The notes beneath the pieces were generated by a model that was given only the letters and a program-made list of their open reading frames with translations, ran no database searches and had not been told where the DNA came from. From positions 6,687,001 to 6,751,000 of the forward strand of contig NZ_CP108518.1 of NCBI RefSeq assembly GCF_035989885.1: 64,000 nucleotides of DNA, given 5' to 3'. Source of the stretch: Streptomyces sp. NBC_01232 (GTDB lineage: Bacteria; Actinomycetota; Actinomycetes; Streptomycetales; Streptomycetaceae). Positions 38,766 to 48,257 of this stretch are shown one piece after another. Numbering within the stretch: the stretch's first letter is position 1; every line of letters begins with the position of its first letter. The translations under genes and the position numbers were made by a program.

Positions 38766-40589
38766 TCAGGAGGAGTAGAGGGCGGCGACCTCCTTCTCGT
38801 ACGCCTTCTCGATCGCCCGGCGCTTGAGCTTCAGCGAGGGGGTCAGCAGACCGCGCTCCTCGGTGAACTGCTCACCCAGCACCCGGAAGGTACGGATCGC
38901 CTCCGCCTGCGAGACCAGGGTGTTCGCCGCCACCACCGCCCGGCGGACCTCCGCCGTCAGCTCGGGATCGCCCACCAGCTGCGCCGCCGGCATCTGCGGC
39001 CGGCCGCGCATCGACAGCCAGTGCGCTATCCCGTCCATGTCCAGGGTGAGCAGCGCCGCGATGTACGGCCGGTCGTTGCCCACCAGTACGCACTGCGACA
39101 CCAGTGGATGCGAACGCACCCGCTCCTCCAGCGCGGCGGGCGCGACGCTCTTGCCGTTGGAGGTCACCAGGATGTCCTTCTTGCGCCCGGTGATCGTGAG
39201 GTAGCCGTCCTCGTCCAGCCGGCCCAGGTCCCCGGTCGCCAGCCAGCCGCCGCGCAGCACCGCCTCCGTCGCGCGGGGGTCGTTCAGGTAACCGGAGAAG
39301 ATGTGGCTGCCGTGCAGCCAGACCTCCCCGTCGTCCGCGATGTGCACCGCACTGCCCGGGATCGGCCGTCCCACCGTGCCGTACTTGGTCGCCCCGGGCG
39401 GGTTCGCGGTGGCCGCCGCGCACGACTCCGTCAGCCCGTACCCCTCGAAGACCGTGATCCCGGCCCCGTCGAGGAACAGCCCCAGACGGCGCGACATCGC
39501 CGACCCGCCCGACATGGCGTGCCGCACCCGGCCGCCCATCGCCTCGCGGACCTTCCCGTAGACCAGCCTGTCGAAGAGCTGGTGCTCCATCCGCAGCGCG
39601 GCCGAGGGTCCCGGCCCGGTGCCGAAGGCCTTGCGCTCGCGCGCCTCGGCGTACCGCACGGCCGTCTCCACCGCCCGGTCGAAGGGCCCCGTGCGGCCCT
39701 CCGCCTCCGCCTTGCGGCGGGCGGCGGCGTACACCTTCTCGAAGACGTACGGCACGCCCAGCACGAACGTCGGCCGGAAGGCGGTGAGATCCGGCAGCAG
39801 CTCGGCGGCCGCCAGTACCGGCTGGTGTCCCAGCTTGACCCGGGCCCGGACGGCGGCCACCTCCACCATCCGCCCGAAGACGTGCGCCAGCGGCAGGAAG
39901 AGCAGGGTGGACGGCTGCTCGCCCTGCCGGGCCTGGAACACCGACTCCCAGCTGCTGACCAGGGTGTCGGTCTCGTACATGAAGTTCGCGTGGGTGAGCA
40001 CGCACCCCTTGGGCCGGCCGGTGGTCCCGGAGGTGTAGATGACGGTGGCGGTCGCATCGGGCGTCACGGCGCCGCGATGGCGGTGCACGACGTCCTCGGA
40101 GACCCCGCGCCCGTCGGCGACGAGCGCCTCCACGGCCCCGGTGTCGAGCTGCCAGAGCCGTTTCAGATGGGGGAGGCGGTCGATGACCGATCCCACCGTC
40201 ATGGCCTGGTTCTCGTCCTCGACGACGCAGGCCGTGCAGTCGGTGTCGAAGAGGATCCAGTGCACCTGATCGGCGGAGGACGTCGGGTAGACCGGGACGG
40301 GCTGGGCGCCGATCGCCCACAGGGCGAAGTCGAAGAGGGTCCACTCGTACCGGGTACGGGACATGACGGCGACCCGGTCCCCGAAGCGCACGCCCTGCGC
40401 CAGCAGTCCCCGGGCGAGCGCGAGCACCTCGGCGGCCAGCTCCCGGGAGGTGACGTCCCGCCAGACCCCGTCCGTTTTCCGGCCGAGAACCACCCGGTCC
40501 GGTTCCTCGCGAGCGTGCTGGAAGACGATGTCGGCCAGGCCGCCGACGGGCGCGCCCGTGACGACGGGTGGGACGGTGATCTCGCGCAA
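38766..40589 (-). CDS. Long-chain fatty-acid-CoA ligase-type AMP-forming synthetase
   Basis: The protein has 607 residues from TTG 40589, preceded by GGAG seven bases away; the aligned start REITVPPVV is the family beginning. A GTG at 40667 is the alternative. Motifs: ATP loop IYTSGTTGRPKGCVLTHANF, GYGLTESCAA, TGDLGRLDEDGYL and GRKKDILVTSNGKSVAP with the catalytic Lys near the end. It activates a carboxylic acid as acyl-AMP and then acyl-CoA. It lies directly upstream of, and in the same direction as, the ABC operon, so it may activate the imported acid or act in fatty-acid use. Confidence 0.9.
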   Translation of the reverse strand: MREITVPPVVTGAPVGGLADIVFQHAREEPDRVVLGRKTDGVWRDVTSRELAAEVLALARGLLAQGVRFGDRVAVMSRTRYEWTLFDFALWAIGAQPVPVYPTSSADQVHWILFDTDCTACVVEDENQAMTVGSVIDRLPHLKRLWQLDTGAVEALVADGRGVSEDVVHRHRGAVTPDATATVIYTSGTTGRPKGCVLTHANFMYETDTLVSSWESVFQARQGEQPSTLLFLPLAHVFGRMVEVAAVRARVKLGHQPVLAAAELLPDLTAFRPTFVLGVPYVFEKVYAAARRKAEAEGRTGPFDRAVETAVRYAEARERKAFGTGPGPSAALRMEHQLFDRLVYGKVREAMGGRVRHAMSGGSAMSRRLGLFLDGAGITVFEGYGLTESCAAATANPPGATKYGTVGRPIPGSAVHIADDGEVWLHGSHIFSGYLNDPRATEAVLRGGWLATGDLGRLDEDGYLTITGRKKDILVTSNGKSVAPAALEERVRSHPLVSQCVLVGNDRPYIAALLTLDMDGIAHWLSMRGRPQMPAAQLVGDPELTAEVRRAVVAANTLVSQAEAIRTFRVLGEQFTEERGLLTPSLKLKRRAIEKAYEKEVAALYSS

Positions 40590-40692
40590 GGCCCCGCTCC
40601 TCTCCGCGCGCCGCGGTGAACGTACCTCATGGTCAACAGGGGGCGATCGGCCTTTGGATACCTCCACAAGACCTCCCCAGTGATCACGGTGT

Positions 40693-41550
40693 TCACGCTG
40701 TTGACGTGCGGCTGAGCCGGTCGGCGCCGGAGAGTACGGCCGTGGCCAACGCTTCTGCGGCGGCCGACGGACGCGCCCCCCGCAGCAGCGCGAACTCCAC
40801 CGGCCCCAGCTCCGGCAGCCCGCCGATCCGCACCAGGCCCGGCGGGATCAGCCCCCGGGTGTGCGCCATCACGCCGAGCCCCGCCCGGGCCGCCGCGATC
40901 AGGCCGCTCAGGCTGCCGCTCGTGCACGCGATCCGCCAGGACCGCCCCTCCCGCTCCAGCACCTCCAGCGCCCGCGCCCGGGTGATGCCCGGCGGCGGGA
41001 AGACGATCAGCGGAACAGGGCGCTCCGGGTCCACCCGCAGCCCCTCCGCCCCGATCCACACCATCCGGTCCCGCCAGACGAGCCGGCCCCGCTCGTCCCC
41101 GGGCCCCCGCCGCTTGGCGAGCACCAGGTCCAGCCGCCCGGCGTCCAGCCGCTCGTGCAGCGTCCCCGAGAGCTCCACCGACAGCTCGAGGTCCACCTCG
41201 GGATGCTCGTGCCGGAACCCCTCCAGGATCTCCGGAAGCCGTGTCAGCACGAAGTCCTCCGACGCCCCGAACCGCAGCCGCCCGCGCAGCCGCGTCCCCG
41301 CGAAGAAGGCCGCCGCGCGCTCGTTGGCCTCCAGGATCGTCCGCGCGAAGCCGAGCAGCGCCTCGCCGTCCTCCGTCAGGTCCACGCTGTGCGTGTCCCG
41401 GACGAATAGCGGCCGCCCCGTCGCTTCCTCCAGCCGCCGCACGTGCTGGCTGACCGTGGACTGGCCCACCCCGAGCCGCCCCGCGGCCTGCGTGAAACTG
41501 AGCGTCTGGGCCACCGTGAGGAACGTCCGCAGCTGGACAGGGTCGTACAT
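40693..41550 (-). CDS. LysR-family transcriptional regulator
   Basis: The protein has 285 residues from ATG 41550. The N-terminal winged helix-turn-helix LRTFLTVAQTLSFTQAAGRLGVGQSTVSQHVRRLEEATGRPLFVR is canonical, followed by the two-lobed effector domain (RLRFGASEDFVLTRLPEILEGF). It is divergent from the symporter gene at 41665 across 114 bases, the classical LysR arrangement, so it most likely controls that gene in response to its substrate. Confidence 0.93.
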   Translation of the reverse strand: MYDPVQLRTFLTVAQTLSFTQAAGRLGVGQSTVSQHVRRLEEATGRPLFVRDTHSVDLTEDGEALLGFARTILEANERAAAFFAGTRLRGRLRFGASEDFVLTRLPEILEGFRHEHPEVDLELSVELSGTLHERLDAGRLDLVLAKRRGPGDERGRLVWRDRMVWIGAEGLRVDPERPVPLIVFPPPGITRARALEVLEREGRSWRIACTSGSLSGLIAAARAGLGVMAHTRGLIPPGLVRIGGLPELGPVEFALLRGARPSAAAEALATAVLSGADRLSRTSTA

Positions 41551-41664
41551 GCCGCCCACGTTAGCCCGCTCATCACGGAATGCGATGGCAGTGAGTGCGG
41601 TATGCGGGTTTCCCGATGACCGCCCGCCATCGACCATGAAGGGGAGCCCCCGCCCCGACAGCAA

Positions 41665-42720
41665 GTGAGCACCTCCGACATGCGCCGCCCGCACCTCCCC
41701 GCCCGGCTGCCCCTGGACCCGTACGTCCTGGCCCTGCTCGCCACCGTCGGCATCGCCGCCCTCCTCCCCGCCCGCGGCCCGGCCGCCACCCTCGCCGACG
41801 GGGCCTCCACCGCGGCCGTGGCCCTGCTCTTCTTCCTCTACGGCGCCCGGCTCTCCACCCGCGAGGCCCTCGACGGCCTGCGCCACTGGCGCCTCCACCT
41901 CACCGTGCTCGCCTGCACCTTCATGCTCTTCCCGCTCCTCGGCCTGGCCGCCCGCGTCCTCGTTCCCGGCGTCCTGACCCAGTCGCTCTACGGCGGCCTG
42001 CTGTTCCTCTGCCTGGTCCCCTCGACCGTCCAGTCCTCCATCGCCTTCACCTCGATCGCCCGCGGCAACGTGCCCGCCGCGATCTGCGCCGGCTCCTTCT
42101 CCAGCCTGGCCGGCATCGTCCTCACCCCCCTCCTCGCCGCGGGCCTGCTCGGCGGCGACGCCGGCGGTTCCTCACCCGACTCCCTCCTGAAGATCACCCT
42201 CCAGCTCCTGCTGCCCTTCCTCCTCGGACAGCTCCTGCGCCGTTGGGTCGGCGGCTTCCTCGTCCGCCACAAGCAGGTCCTCGGCCGCGTCGACCGCGGC
42301 TCGATCCTGCTCGTCGTCTACGCCGCCTTCAGCGCGGGCGTGGTCGCGGGCATCTGGCACCGGGTGAGCCTCCCCCAACTCGCCGCCCTGATGCTGGTGG
42401 AGGCCGTACTGCTCGTCGTCATGCTGCTCGCCACCTGGTACGGAGCGACCCGCCTCGGCTTCGGCCGCGCGGACCGCATCGCCATCCAGTTCGCCGGGTC
42501 GAAGAAGAGCCTGGCCGCCGGACTCCCCATGGCCAGCGTGCTGTTCGGGGCCCACGCCGCCCTCGCCGTGCTCCCGCTGATGCTCTTCCACCAGATGCAG
42601 TTGATGGTCTGCGCGGTCATCGCCCGGCGCCGCGCCGGGGATCCGGCGCCCGAACTCGCCGCCGACCGTGTGGCGGACGTCTCGCCCGCGGCCGGGCGGC
42701 CCGCGCCCCGGTCCCGGTAA
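41665..42720 (+). CDS. Bile acid:sodium symporter-like (SBF/YfeH) membrane protein
   Basis: The protein has 351 residues; GTG 41665 or ATG 41680. About ten hydrophobic helices run through the protein, with the family segments GARLSTREALDGLRHWRLHL, CLVPSTVQSSIAFTSIARGNVPAAI (crossover motif) and RIAIQFAGSKKSLAAGLPMA. It probably exchanges an organic anion with sodium. Divergent LysR gene upstream. The C-terminal 30 residues are polar and cytoplasmic. Confidence 0.88.
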   Translation: MSTSDMRRPHLPARLPLDPYVLALLATVGIAALLPARGPAATLADGASTAAVALLFFLYGARLSTREALDGLRHWRLHLTVLACTFMLFPLLGLAARVLVPGVLTQSLYGGLLFLCLVPSTVQSSIAFTSIARGNVPAAICAGSFSSLAGIVLTPLLAAGLLGGDAGGSSPDSLLKITLQLLLPFLLGQLLRRWVGGFLVRHKQVLGRVDRGSILLVVYAAFSAGVVAGIWHRVSLPQLAALMLVEAVLLVVMLLATWYGATRLGFGRADRIAIQFAGSKKSLAAGLPMASVLFGAHAALAVLPLMLFHQMQLMVCAVIARRRAGDPAPELAADRVADVSPAAGRPAPRSR

Positions 42721-42726
42721 CGTTCG

Positions 42727-43161
42727 GTGGTGACCTGGATACGCCCGCTCGCCGCCCACGCCGAACGCCCCTGCACCCTGGTCGTCTGCCGCGGCTGCTG
42801 CTGCGGCGACCCCCGCAAGAACCCGGGCTCCGACCACGCCGGCCAACTCGCCCGGCTGCGCGAGGCCGCGGCCGCCTCCGGGGGCCGCCTGGCCGTCCGT
42901 ACGAGCGACTGCCTCGGCCCCTGCGCCCAGGCCAACGTCATCGTGGTCCAGCCCACCACCGAGGCCCGCCGCCGCGGCGCCCGCGCGGCCTGGTTCGGCT
43001 GGGCGCTCGACGACACCGCGACCGACGAGATCATCGCCTGGGCCGAATCCGGCGGCCCGGGCACCACCCCGGTCCCGCCCACCCTGGACCTCCACCGCAT
43101 CGACCCCCCGGCACCGAAGCCGGCCGCGAACTCCGCGCGCCGCTCCCGCCGGGGGCGATGA
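42727..43161 (+). CDS. Thioredoxin-fold 2Fe-2S ferredoxin-like protein
   Basis: The protein has 144 residues from GTG 42727, six bases after the symporter stop. LVVCRGCCCGDP and TSDCLGPCAQANVIVVQP give the cysteine pattern of thioredoxin-like 2Fe-2S ferredoxins. The middle helix HAGQLARLREAAAAS fits the same fold. A Pro/Ala/Arg-rich tail follows. Its neighbour fdhD serves formate dehydrogenase maturation, and this ferredoxin family is often encoded near such enzymes or cobalamin/sucrase-type proteins; a redox link is inference. Confidence 0.8.
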   Translation: MVTWIRPLAAHAERPCTLVVCRGCCCGDPRKNPGSDHAGQLARLREAAAASGGRLAVRTSDCLGPCAQANVIVVQPTTEARRRGARAAWFGWALDDTATDEIIAWAESGGPGTTPVPPTLDLHRIDPPAPKPAANSARRSRRGR

Positions 43162-43162
43162 C

Positions 43163-43373
43163 GTGCAGAACCTCGCCCGCGCGGTGCTCGTGCTGTTCGG
43201 CCTGCTGGTCGCCGCGGTCGCCGCCCCCGCCGAGGGAAGCTGGGTGCTCCGACTGGTTCGCCGTTCACGGCTCCGGCAAGGGGAACGCCACCGGCGACGG
43301 CGCGGACGTCTGGGCCCGGTTCCTGGCCCACGGCACCCACTGGGAGCGGTACAGGCGCACCGCTACAGGGTGA
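43163..43373 (+). pseudogene. Small secreted-type protein gene with a frameshift
   Basis: GTG 43163 begins VQNLARAVLVLFGLLVAAVAA, a signal-peptide-like segment with strong GC3 bias. From about 43240 the bias moves to another frame, which reads CSDWFAVHGSGKGNATGDG and ends [11 protein letters not shown] with TGA at 43371-43373. In the first frame the sequence becomes Arg-rich noise. A one-base indel near 43235-43245 explains both halves. It is either a real frameshift or a sequencing error. The 3' end overlaps the convergent fdhD by 11 bases. Confidence 0.55.
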
Positions 43374-44190
43374 TCCGCTCCTCGCCCGCGTAGATGTTCA
43401 TGTCCGGGCCCCGCAGGAAGCCGACCAGCGTCATCCCCGACTCCAGGGCCAGGTCCACCGCCAGCGAGGACGGCGCCGAGACGGCCGCCAGTACCGGGAT
43501 GCCCGCCATCACGGCCTTCTGCACCAGCTCGAAGGAGGCCCGGCCCGACACCAGCAGGACCGAGCCCGCCAGCGGAAGCCGCCCGGCCTGGTACGCCCGG
43601 CCCACGATCTTGTCCACCGCGTTGTGCCGGCCCACGTCCTCCCGCAGGTCCAGCAGCTCGCCCTGCGCCGTGAACAGCCCGGCCGCGTGCAGTCCGCCCG
43701 TCCGGTCGAAGACCTTCTGGGCCTCGCGCAGCCGGTCCGGCATCGCGCACAGGACCTCCGCGGGGACCCGTACCGGATCGGTGGCGAGCCCCGGGAAGCG
43801 GGTCGCCGTACGGACCGCGTCCAGGCTGGCCTTGCCGCACAGGCCGCAGGAGGAGGTCGTGTAGACGTTCCGCTCCAGCGTGATGTCCGGCACCGGGATC
43901 CCGGCGGCCAGTTGCACGTTCACCACGTTGTAGGTGTTCGACCCGTCCTCCGTGGCCCCCTCGCAGTAAGTGACGGCCTGCACGTCCGACGCGGCCGCGA
44001 GCACCCCCTCACTGACCAGGAAACCCACCGCCAGCGCGAAGTCGTCGCCCGGCGTACGCATCGTGATGGCCAGCGGTTTTCCGTTCAGGCGTATCTCCAG
44101 CGGCTCCTCGGCCACCAGTGTGTCCGGCCGTACGCCCGCTCCGCCGTTACGGATCCGGACGACGCGGCGGCGCTCGGTGACCCGTCCCAT
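43363..44190 (-). CDS. fdhD: Formate dehydrogenase accessory sulfurtransferase
   Basis: The protein has 275 residues. FdhD passes sulfur from a cysteine desulfurase to the molybdenum cofactor of formate dehydrogenase. The essential CxxC is seen in [15 protein letters not shown]. Other conserved parts are [45 protein letters not shown] and [34 protein letters not shown] at 44190 is the only strong start. The formate dehydrogenase itself is not in this window. Confidence 0.95.
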   Translation of the reverse strand: MGRVTERRRVVRIRNGGAGVRPDTLVAEEPLEIRLNGKPLAITMRTPGDDFALAVGFLVSEGVLAAASDVQAVTYCEGATEDGSNTYNVVNVQLAAGIPVPDITLERNVYTTSSCGLCGKASLDAVRTATRFPGLATDPVRVPAEVLCAMPDRLREAQKVFDRTGGLHAAGLFTAQGELLDLREDVGRHNAVDKIVGRAYQAGRLPLAGSVLLVSGRASFELVQKAVMAGIPVLAAVSAPSSLAVDLALESGMTLVGFLRGPDMNIYAGEERITL

Positions 44191-44394
44191 GGTGATCAGT
44201 CCGTCCTTCTGTTCTCGCCGGCATCCGACGCGCTCATTGTCCCGGTTCCGCTTCCCCCGGTGCTCCCGGCAGGTGGATCCTCGGGAAGCTACAGAATCCG
44301 GGGCCGGAATCCTGTCGGGTCACACGCACACGTACCCATCAGTAGCAGGCAAAGCTGGGTGATCCTGACTTCCGTACAAGGGGGGACCCCGCCC

Positions 44395-45336
44395 ATGACC
44401 GGTTCACGCGTGGTGGCGCTAGGGCACTACCAGCCCGCGAAAGTGCTCACCAACGAGGACCTCGCGGCCATGGTGGACACCACCGACGAGTGGATCCGGT
44501 CCCGCGTCGGCATCCGCACGCGCCACATGGCGGGCCCTGACGAACCCGTGGACGAGCTGGCCTACCAGGCGGCGGGCAAGGCGCTGGCCGGTGCCGGCCT
44601 GACCCCGGACGACATCGACCTGGTGCTGGTCGCCACCTCGACCGCGATCGACCGTTCGCCCAACATGGCCGCGCGCGTCGCCGCCAAGCTGGGCATGGGC
44701 GGCGGCCCCGCCGTGATGGACATCAACGTCGTCTGCTCGGGCTTCACGCACGCCCTGGCCACCGCCGACCACGCCATCCGGGCCGGCTCCGCCACCCGCG
44801 CGCTGGTCATCGGCGCCGACAAGATGACCGAGATCACCGACTGGAGCGACCGCACGACCTGCGTGCTCACCGGCGACGGTGCGGGCGCGGCCGTGGTCGA
44901 GGCCTGCGAGGAGCCGGGCATCGGCCCGGTGCTGTGGGGCTCGGTCCCGGAGATGGGCAACGCGGTCCGGATCGAGGGCTCGCCGCCGGTCTTCGCCCAG
45001 GAGGGCCAGTCCGTCTACCGCTGGACCACCAGCCAGCTCCCGCCGCTCGCCCGCAAGGTGTGCGAGAAGGCCGGGATCACCCCGGAGGACCTGGCCGCGG
45101 TCGTCCTCCACCAGGCCAACCTGCGGATCATCGAGCCGCTCGCAGCCAAGATCGGCGCCGTCAACGCCGTCGTCGCCCGCGATGTCATCGAGTCCGGCAA
45201 CACCTCGGCCGCCAGCATCCCGATGGCCCTGTCGAAGCTGGTCCAGCGCGGCGAGATCCCCTCCGGCGCTCCGGTCCTCCTCTTCGGTTTCGGCGGCAAC
45301 CTCTCCTACGCCGGCCAGGTCATCCACTGCCCGTGA
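44395..45336 (+). CDS. fabH: Beta-ketoacyl-ACP synthase III
   Basis: The protein has 313 residues from ATG 44395 with an AAGGGGGG ribosome site. The KAS III triad is complete: C114 (NVVCSGFTHAL), H239 (HQANLRI) and N269 (GNTSAAS). TDEWIRSRVGIRTR at the N-terminus is the CoA-binding loop. The enzyme condenses an acyl-CoA starter with malonyl-ACP to begin fatty-acid synthesis. It is isolated from other fab genes, so it could be a second FabH or serve a specialised starter unit. Confidence 0.93.
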   Translation: MTGSRVVALGHYQPAKVLTNEDLAAMVDTTDEWIRSRVGIRTRHMAGPDEPVDELAYQAAGKALAGAGLTPDDIDLVLVATSTAIDRSPNMAARVAAKLGMGGGPAVMDINVVCSGFTHALATADHAIRAGSATRALVIGADKMTEITDWSDRTTCVLTGDGAGAAVVEACEEPGIGPVLWGSVPEMGNAVRIEGSPPVFAQEGQSVYRWTTSQLPPLARKVCEKAGITPEDLAAVVLHQANLRIIEPLAAKIGAVNAVVARDVIESGNTSAASIPMALSKLVQRGEIPSGAPVLLFGFGGNLSYAGQVIHCP

Positions 45337-45583
45337 CGGCTTCCGCCGCCGTTCCCCGCGCCGTTCCGGCGGGGGAGCGGCGGCTTTCTGCTTTCATCGC
45401 GCCGCCCGGGAAGGCCGGGGCGGCGGGTGGCGAGACGGTCCGTCCCGCCGACGGGCGTCGGTGTATGCATGCAGGTCAGCCCGGCGTGGCGGACGATCCC
45501 CGGCCCGGATATGTGGTCGGAACCCCGCCGATCCTTTGCTATTGTTGTCCATGTCGCCGCGGGAAACCGGGGCCGACCACCTG

Positions 45584-45668
45584 GTCCGGGTGGCGGAATG
45601 GCAGACGCGCTAGCTTGAGGTGCTAGTGCCCTTTATCGGGCGTGGGGGTTCAAGTCCCCCCTCGGACA
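45584..45668 (+). tRNA. tRNA-Leu (anticodon GAG)
   Basis: GTCCGGG pairs with CTCGGAC in the acceptor stem. The anticodon loop CTTGAGG holds GAG at 45617-45619. A long variable arm TGCCCTTTATCGGGCG and the T-arm GGGGG-TTCAAGT-CCCCC are present. The CCA end is not encoded directly after the A discriminator. A strong terminator follows. Confidence 0.93.
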
Positions 45669-45673
45669 CACCA

Positions 45674-45714
45674 AGCAGGAGCCCCACACATCGTGTGGGG
45701 CTCCTGCTGTTTTT
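45674..45714 (+). terminator. Rho-independent terminator of the tRNA-Leu gene
   Basis: A 16-bp perfect stem AGCAGGAGCCCCACAC / GTGTGGGGCTCCTGCT with a 3-base loop, followed by GTTTTT. Confidence 0.92.
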
Positions 45715-45768
45715 CCGGACCGGACCGGACCGGAGCGCCCGGAGCGGCCCCTCCGGGCGCCGGAGCGG

Positions 45769-47640
45769 TCACGGGCCCAGGACCACCAGGCCCGTCGGGG
45801 TGGTCAGGCCTCCCGGGGGCAGTGACGTGAAGGTGTGGGGCAGTGACAGGCGGGGCTGGTCGGTGTCCTCGGCCGCGTCGAAGAGGTACGCCGCGGCGGC
45901 CGCGGTGTCGCTGACCAGGTGCGGGCCGCCCGCCGTGGCAGTGCCTCCGGTGAGCGGGGTACGGAAGAGCCGCCGCAGGTGGCGCAGGGTCTCCGGGGTG
46001 ACCGGGGCCCGCATCGGCCGGGGCTGGGCCGCCGGGGGCGGGGCGTCCGGGGAACCCGGGGCGTCCGGCGGGATCGCGCCCGTGAGGAGCAGTGCCAGGA
46101 GTACCGGGACCGCCTTGCGGCGCAGAGCCTCGGTGGCTGCGCCCAGCCGGTGGGCGTGGGACGAGGGCAGCGACAGCGCGAGGCTCCCGGCGGCGTCCCC
46201 GGTGGCGATCGGGACGGCCGCGCAGACGACCCCGGGGGAGTATTCGCGCAGGTCGAACACGGGCGCCCCCGGAGCGACCGCGTCCAGGGCACTGAACAGC
46301 ACCCGGCTGTCGGTGATGGTCCTCGGGGTGAGCCGCGCGGGCCGGTGCCGGGCCACGTGGTCGGCCCGGCGGTCGTGGTCGAGCTGGGTCAGCAGGCACT
46401 TGCCGACCGCGCTGGCGTGCGCGGCGGCCCGGAAGTCGACCCACTCCCGCACCGGCGGGGTCGCGGGCCCGTCCGCCATCTGCGTGATCCGGACCTCGCC
46501 CTCGGCGTACCGGCTGAGGTAGACCGCGGCGCGCGCACTGTCCCGGGCCAGTGCCAGCGTGCGCTGGAGCTGCCCGGCCAGGCCGTGCCCGCCGGGGGCG
46601 GCGAGCCGTTCCAGGGCGGGGCCGCGCCCGTACACCCCGAGGGCCGGGCGCACCGCGTACTCCTCCTCGCACAACATCGCCACCAGGGGCCGCAGTTCCG
46701 CTTCGCCGAGGCCGGACTCCCGGGCGAGCCGGTCAGCCCGCACCCCCAGCGGGTGCCGCTCCAGGACGCGTACGACGGCCAGGGCGCGGCGGGCCTCCGC
46801 CATGGCCTGCCCGGTCCCGGCCCGGCCGGGGGTCCCGCGGGCCGCCGCCGTCAGCGCGGGGTGGCGCAGCGGCCCCGCGGCCGGCCGCAGCGCGGCCACC
46901 GTCGGCGCCGGGACCGAGGCCGACACGGTGACGGGCGGCGGCAGGAAAGAGGCCAGCACCCCGGACAGCCCAGGCCTGGGCAGCGGCACCGGTCCCAGGT
47001 CGGGATCCTCGAATTGGTCGACGTGGCGCAGCACGGCCGCCTGCGCGCACAGCCGGACCTCCCGCAGATCCCGCCGCCCGCCCGGCCGGAAGCCGCGCCG
47101 GCCCAGCTCGCGCGCCCAGTGCCGGGCGTCGTGGTGCTCGCCGCGGCGGGAGTGGTCGAGGAAGAGGCAGTACGCCGCCGCCGAGGTCCGCGGGCTGCCG
47201 GACCCGGCGGCGAACTGCCACCAGAAGCGCGCCCCTTCGCGCAGCCCGGCCAGGTACAGCAGACAGCCGAAGACGACGGCCCCGGCCAGGTCGGTGCGGC
47301 CGTCGGAGAGGAAGGAGTCGAGGTGCGCCCCTGCCTTCGGTGCGCACGCGGAGGCCAGGCAGACGGCCTTGAGGTCGCGCCGGGCCCGTTCGGCGTCGAG
47401 CGGGCAGTCCCGGGCGGGGTCGCTCCAGCCGTGCACCGACCGCCGCCGGGTGCGGTGTCCGGGGGCGGAAGCCGAGACGGAGGCGGGGGCGTGCGGTGTG
47501 GCCCGCAGCAGCCGGGCCTCGGCCGCGCCGAGGTCGTAGTGCGGGTAGCGGTCGCGGACGCCCGCCCGGGCGAGGAGCTCGGCCAGGGAGCGGGGGATCG
47601 GGTCGCCCTCCTGCCGCTCCTGCCGTTCGTGGCGCCTCAT
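45769..47640 (-). CDS. Large IclR-like transcriptional regulator with extra N-terminal region
   Basis: The protein has 623 residues. Residues 1-250 are an Ala/Arg-rich helical region of unknown fold (AVVFGCLLYLAGLREGARFWWQFA). About 275-345 is a winged helix (ALAVVRVLERHPLGVRADRLARESGLGEAELRPLVAML). About 370-520 is an IclR-type effector domain (AAYLSRYAEGEVRITQMA, AAHASAVGKCLLTQL, FDLREYSPGVVCAAVPIATGDAAG). A Pro-rich C-terminal tail follows. Its start overlaps the stop of the ECF sigma gene by 4 bases (ATGA), so the two are co-translated. Possibly a regulator that tunes the sigma factor; ligand unknown. Confidence 0.75.
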   Translation of the reverse strand: MRRHERQERQEGDPIPRSLAELLARAGVRDRYPHYDLGAAEARLLRATPHAPASVSASAPGHRTRRRSVHGWSDPARDCPLDAERARRDLKAVCLASACAPKAGAHLDSFLSDGRTDLAGAVVFGCLLYLAGLREGARFWWQFAAGSGSPRTSAAAYCLFLDHSRRGEHHDARHWARELGRRGFRPGGRRDLREVRLCAQAAVLRHVDQFEDPDLGPVPLPRPGLSGVLASFLPPPVTVSASVPAPTVAALRPAAGPLRHPALTAAARGTPGRAGTGQAMAEARRALAVVRVLERHPLGVRADRLARESGLGEAELRPLVAMLCEEEYAVRPALGVYGRGPALERLAAPGGHGLAGQLQRTLALARDSARAAVYLSRYAEGEVRITQMADGPATPPVREWVDFRAAAHASAVGKCLLTQLDHDRRADHVARHRPARLTPRTITDSRVLFSALDAVAPGAPVFDLREYSPGVVCAAVPIATGDAAGSLALSLPSSHAHRLGAATEALRRKAVPVLLALLLTGAIPPDAPGSPDAPPPAAQPRPMRAPVTPETLRHLRRLFRTPLTGGTATAGGPHLVSDTAAAAAYLFDAAEDTDQPRLSLPHTFTSLPPGGLTTPTGLVVLGP

Positions 47641-48257
47641 GATCCGGCTGATTCGGGTGAAGCGGCGGACGTGTCGAGCAGGCGGGCGAGCCGCCGGTGG
47701 GCCTGCCCGAGGTAGGAGCGGACCGTGGCCTCGTCGACGCCCATCACGGCGGCGGCCTCACCGGGGGTGCACTGGAGCCCGTACCGCAGGAGGACGGCGT
47801 CCCGCTGGCGCTCGGCGAGCCGGGAGACGGCGGAGTAGAAGCGGATGGTGTCGGTCAGCACCTCGTACTGATCGGCGTGGGCCTCTGTGAGGGCGGCTTC
47901 GAAGGCGCTGATGTCCGTCGGCTCGGGCCGCTGCTGCCAGGGGTGGCGCCGGCGCTGCCGGTCGATCAGGCACTGCTTGAGGACGGCCCAGGCGTAGGCG
48001 TCCAGGCGGTCCATGTGGAGCATCCGCAGCCACTCGCCCATGATCGAGTCGAAGGTGGCGTCCACCGCCTCCTCCGCCGCCGCGTCGGAGCCCAGCTGCA
48101 GATACGCGAAGCGCATGTACGCGGGCCGCCGGTTCGCGTGGAAGGCCCAGTACGACAGGCGCGCCGTCGGGTCCCACTGGCTCATGGGAGTCGGCCGCCG
48201 ACGCCGGCTCGGTAGTCCCACGGCCCCACCGGACTCCTCCGGTCCGCCATCGTTCAC
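47637..48257 (-). CDS. ECF-type RNA polymerase sigma factor
   Basis: The protein has 206 residues from GTG 48257, which follows GGTGGAG; ATG 48185 is the alternative without a ribosome site. Region 2 is recognisable as MRFAYLQLGSDAAAEEAVDATFDSIM...DRLDAYAWAVLKQCLIDRQRRR. Region 4 is VSRLAERQRDAVLLRYGLQCTPGEAAAVMGVDEATVRSYLGQAHRRL. No anti-sigma gene with a zinc motif is adjacent. Instead the coupled downstream gene encodes an IclR-like protein, an unusual partner. Confidence 0.85.
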   Translation of the reverse strand: MNDGGPEESGGAVGLPSRRRRPTPMSQWDPTARLSYWAFHANRRPAYMRFAYLQLGSDAAAEEAVDATFDSIMGEWLRMLHMDRLDAYAWAVLKQCLIDRQRRRHPWQQRPEPTDISAFEAALTEAHADQYEVLTDTIRFYSAVSRLAERQRDAVLLRYGLQCTPGEAAAVMGVDEATVRSYLGQAHRRLARLLDTSAASPESAGS

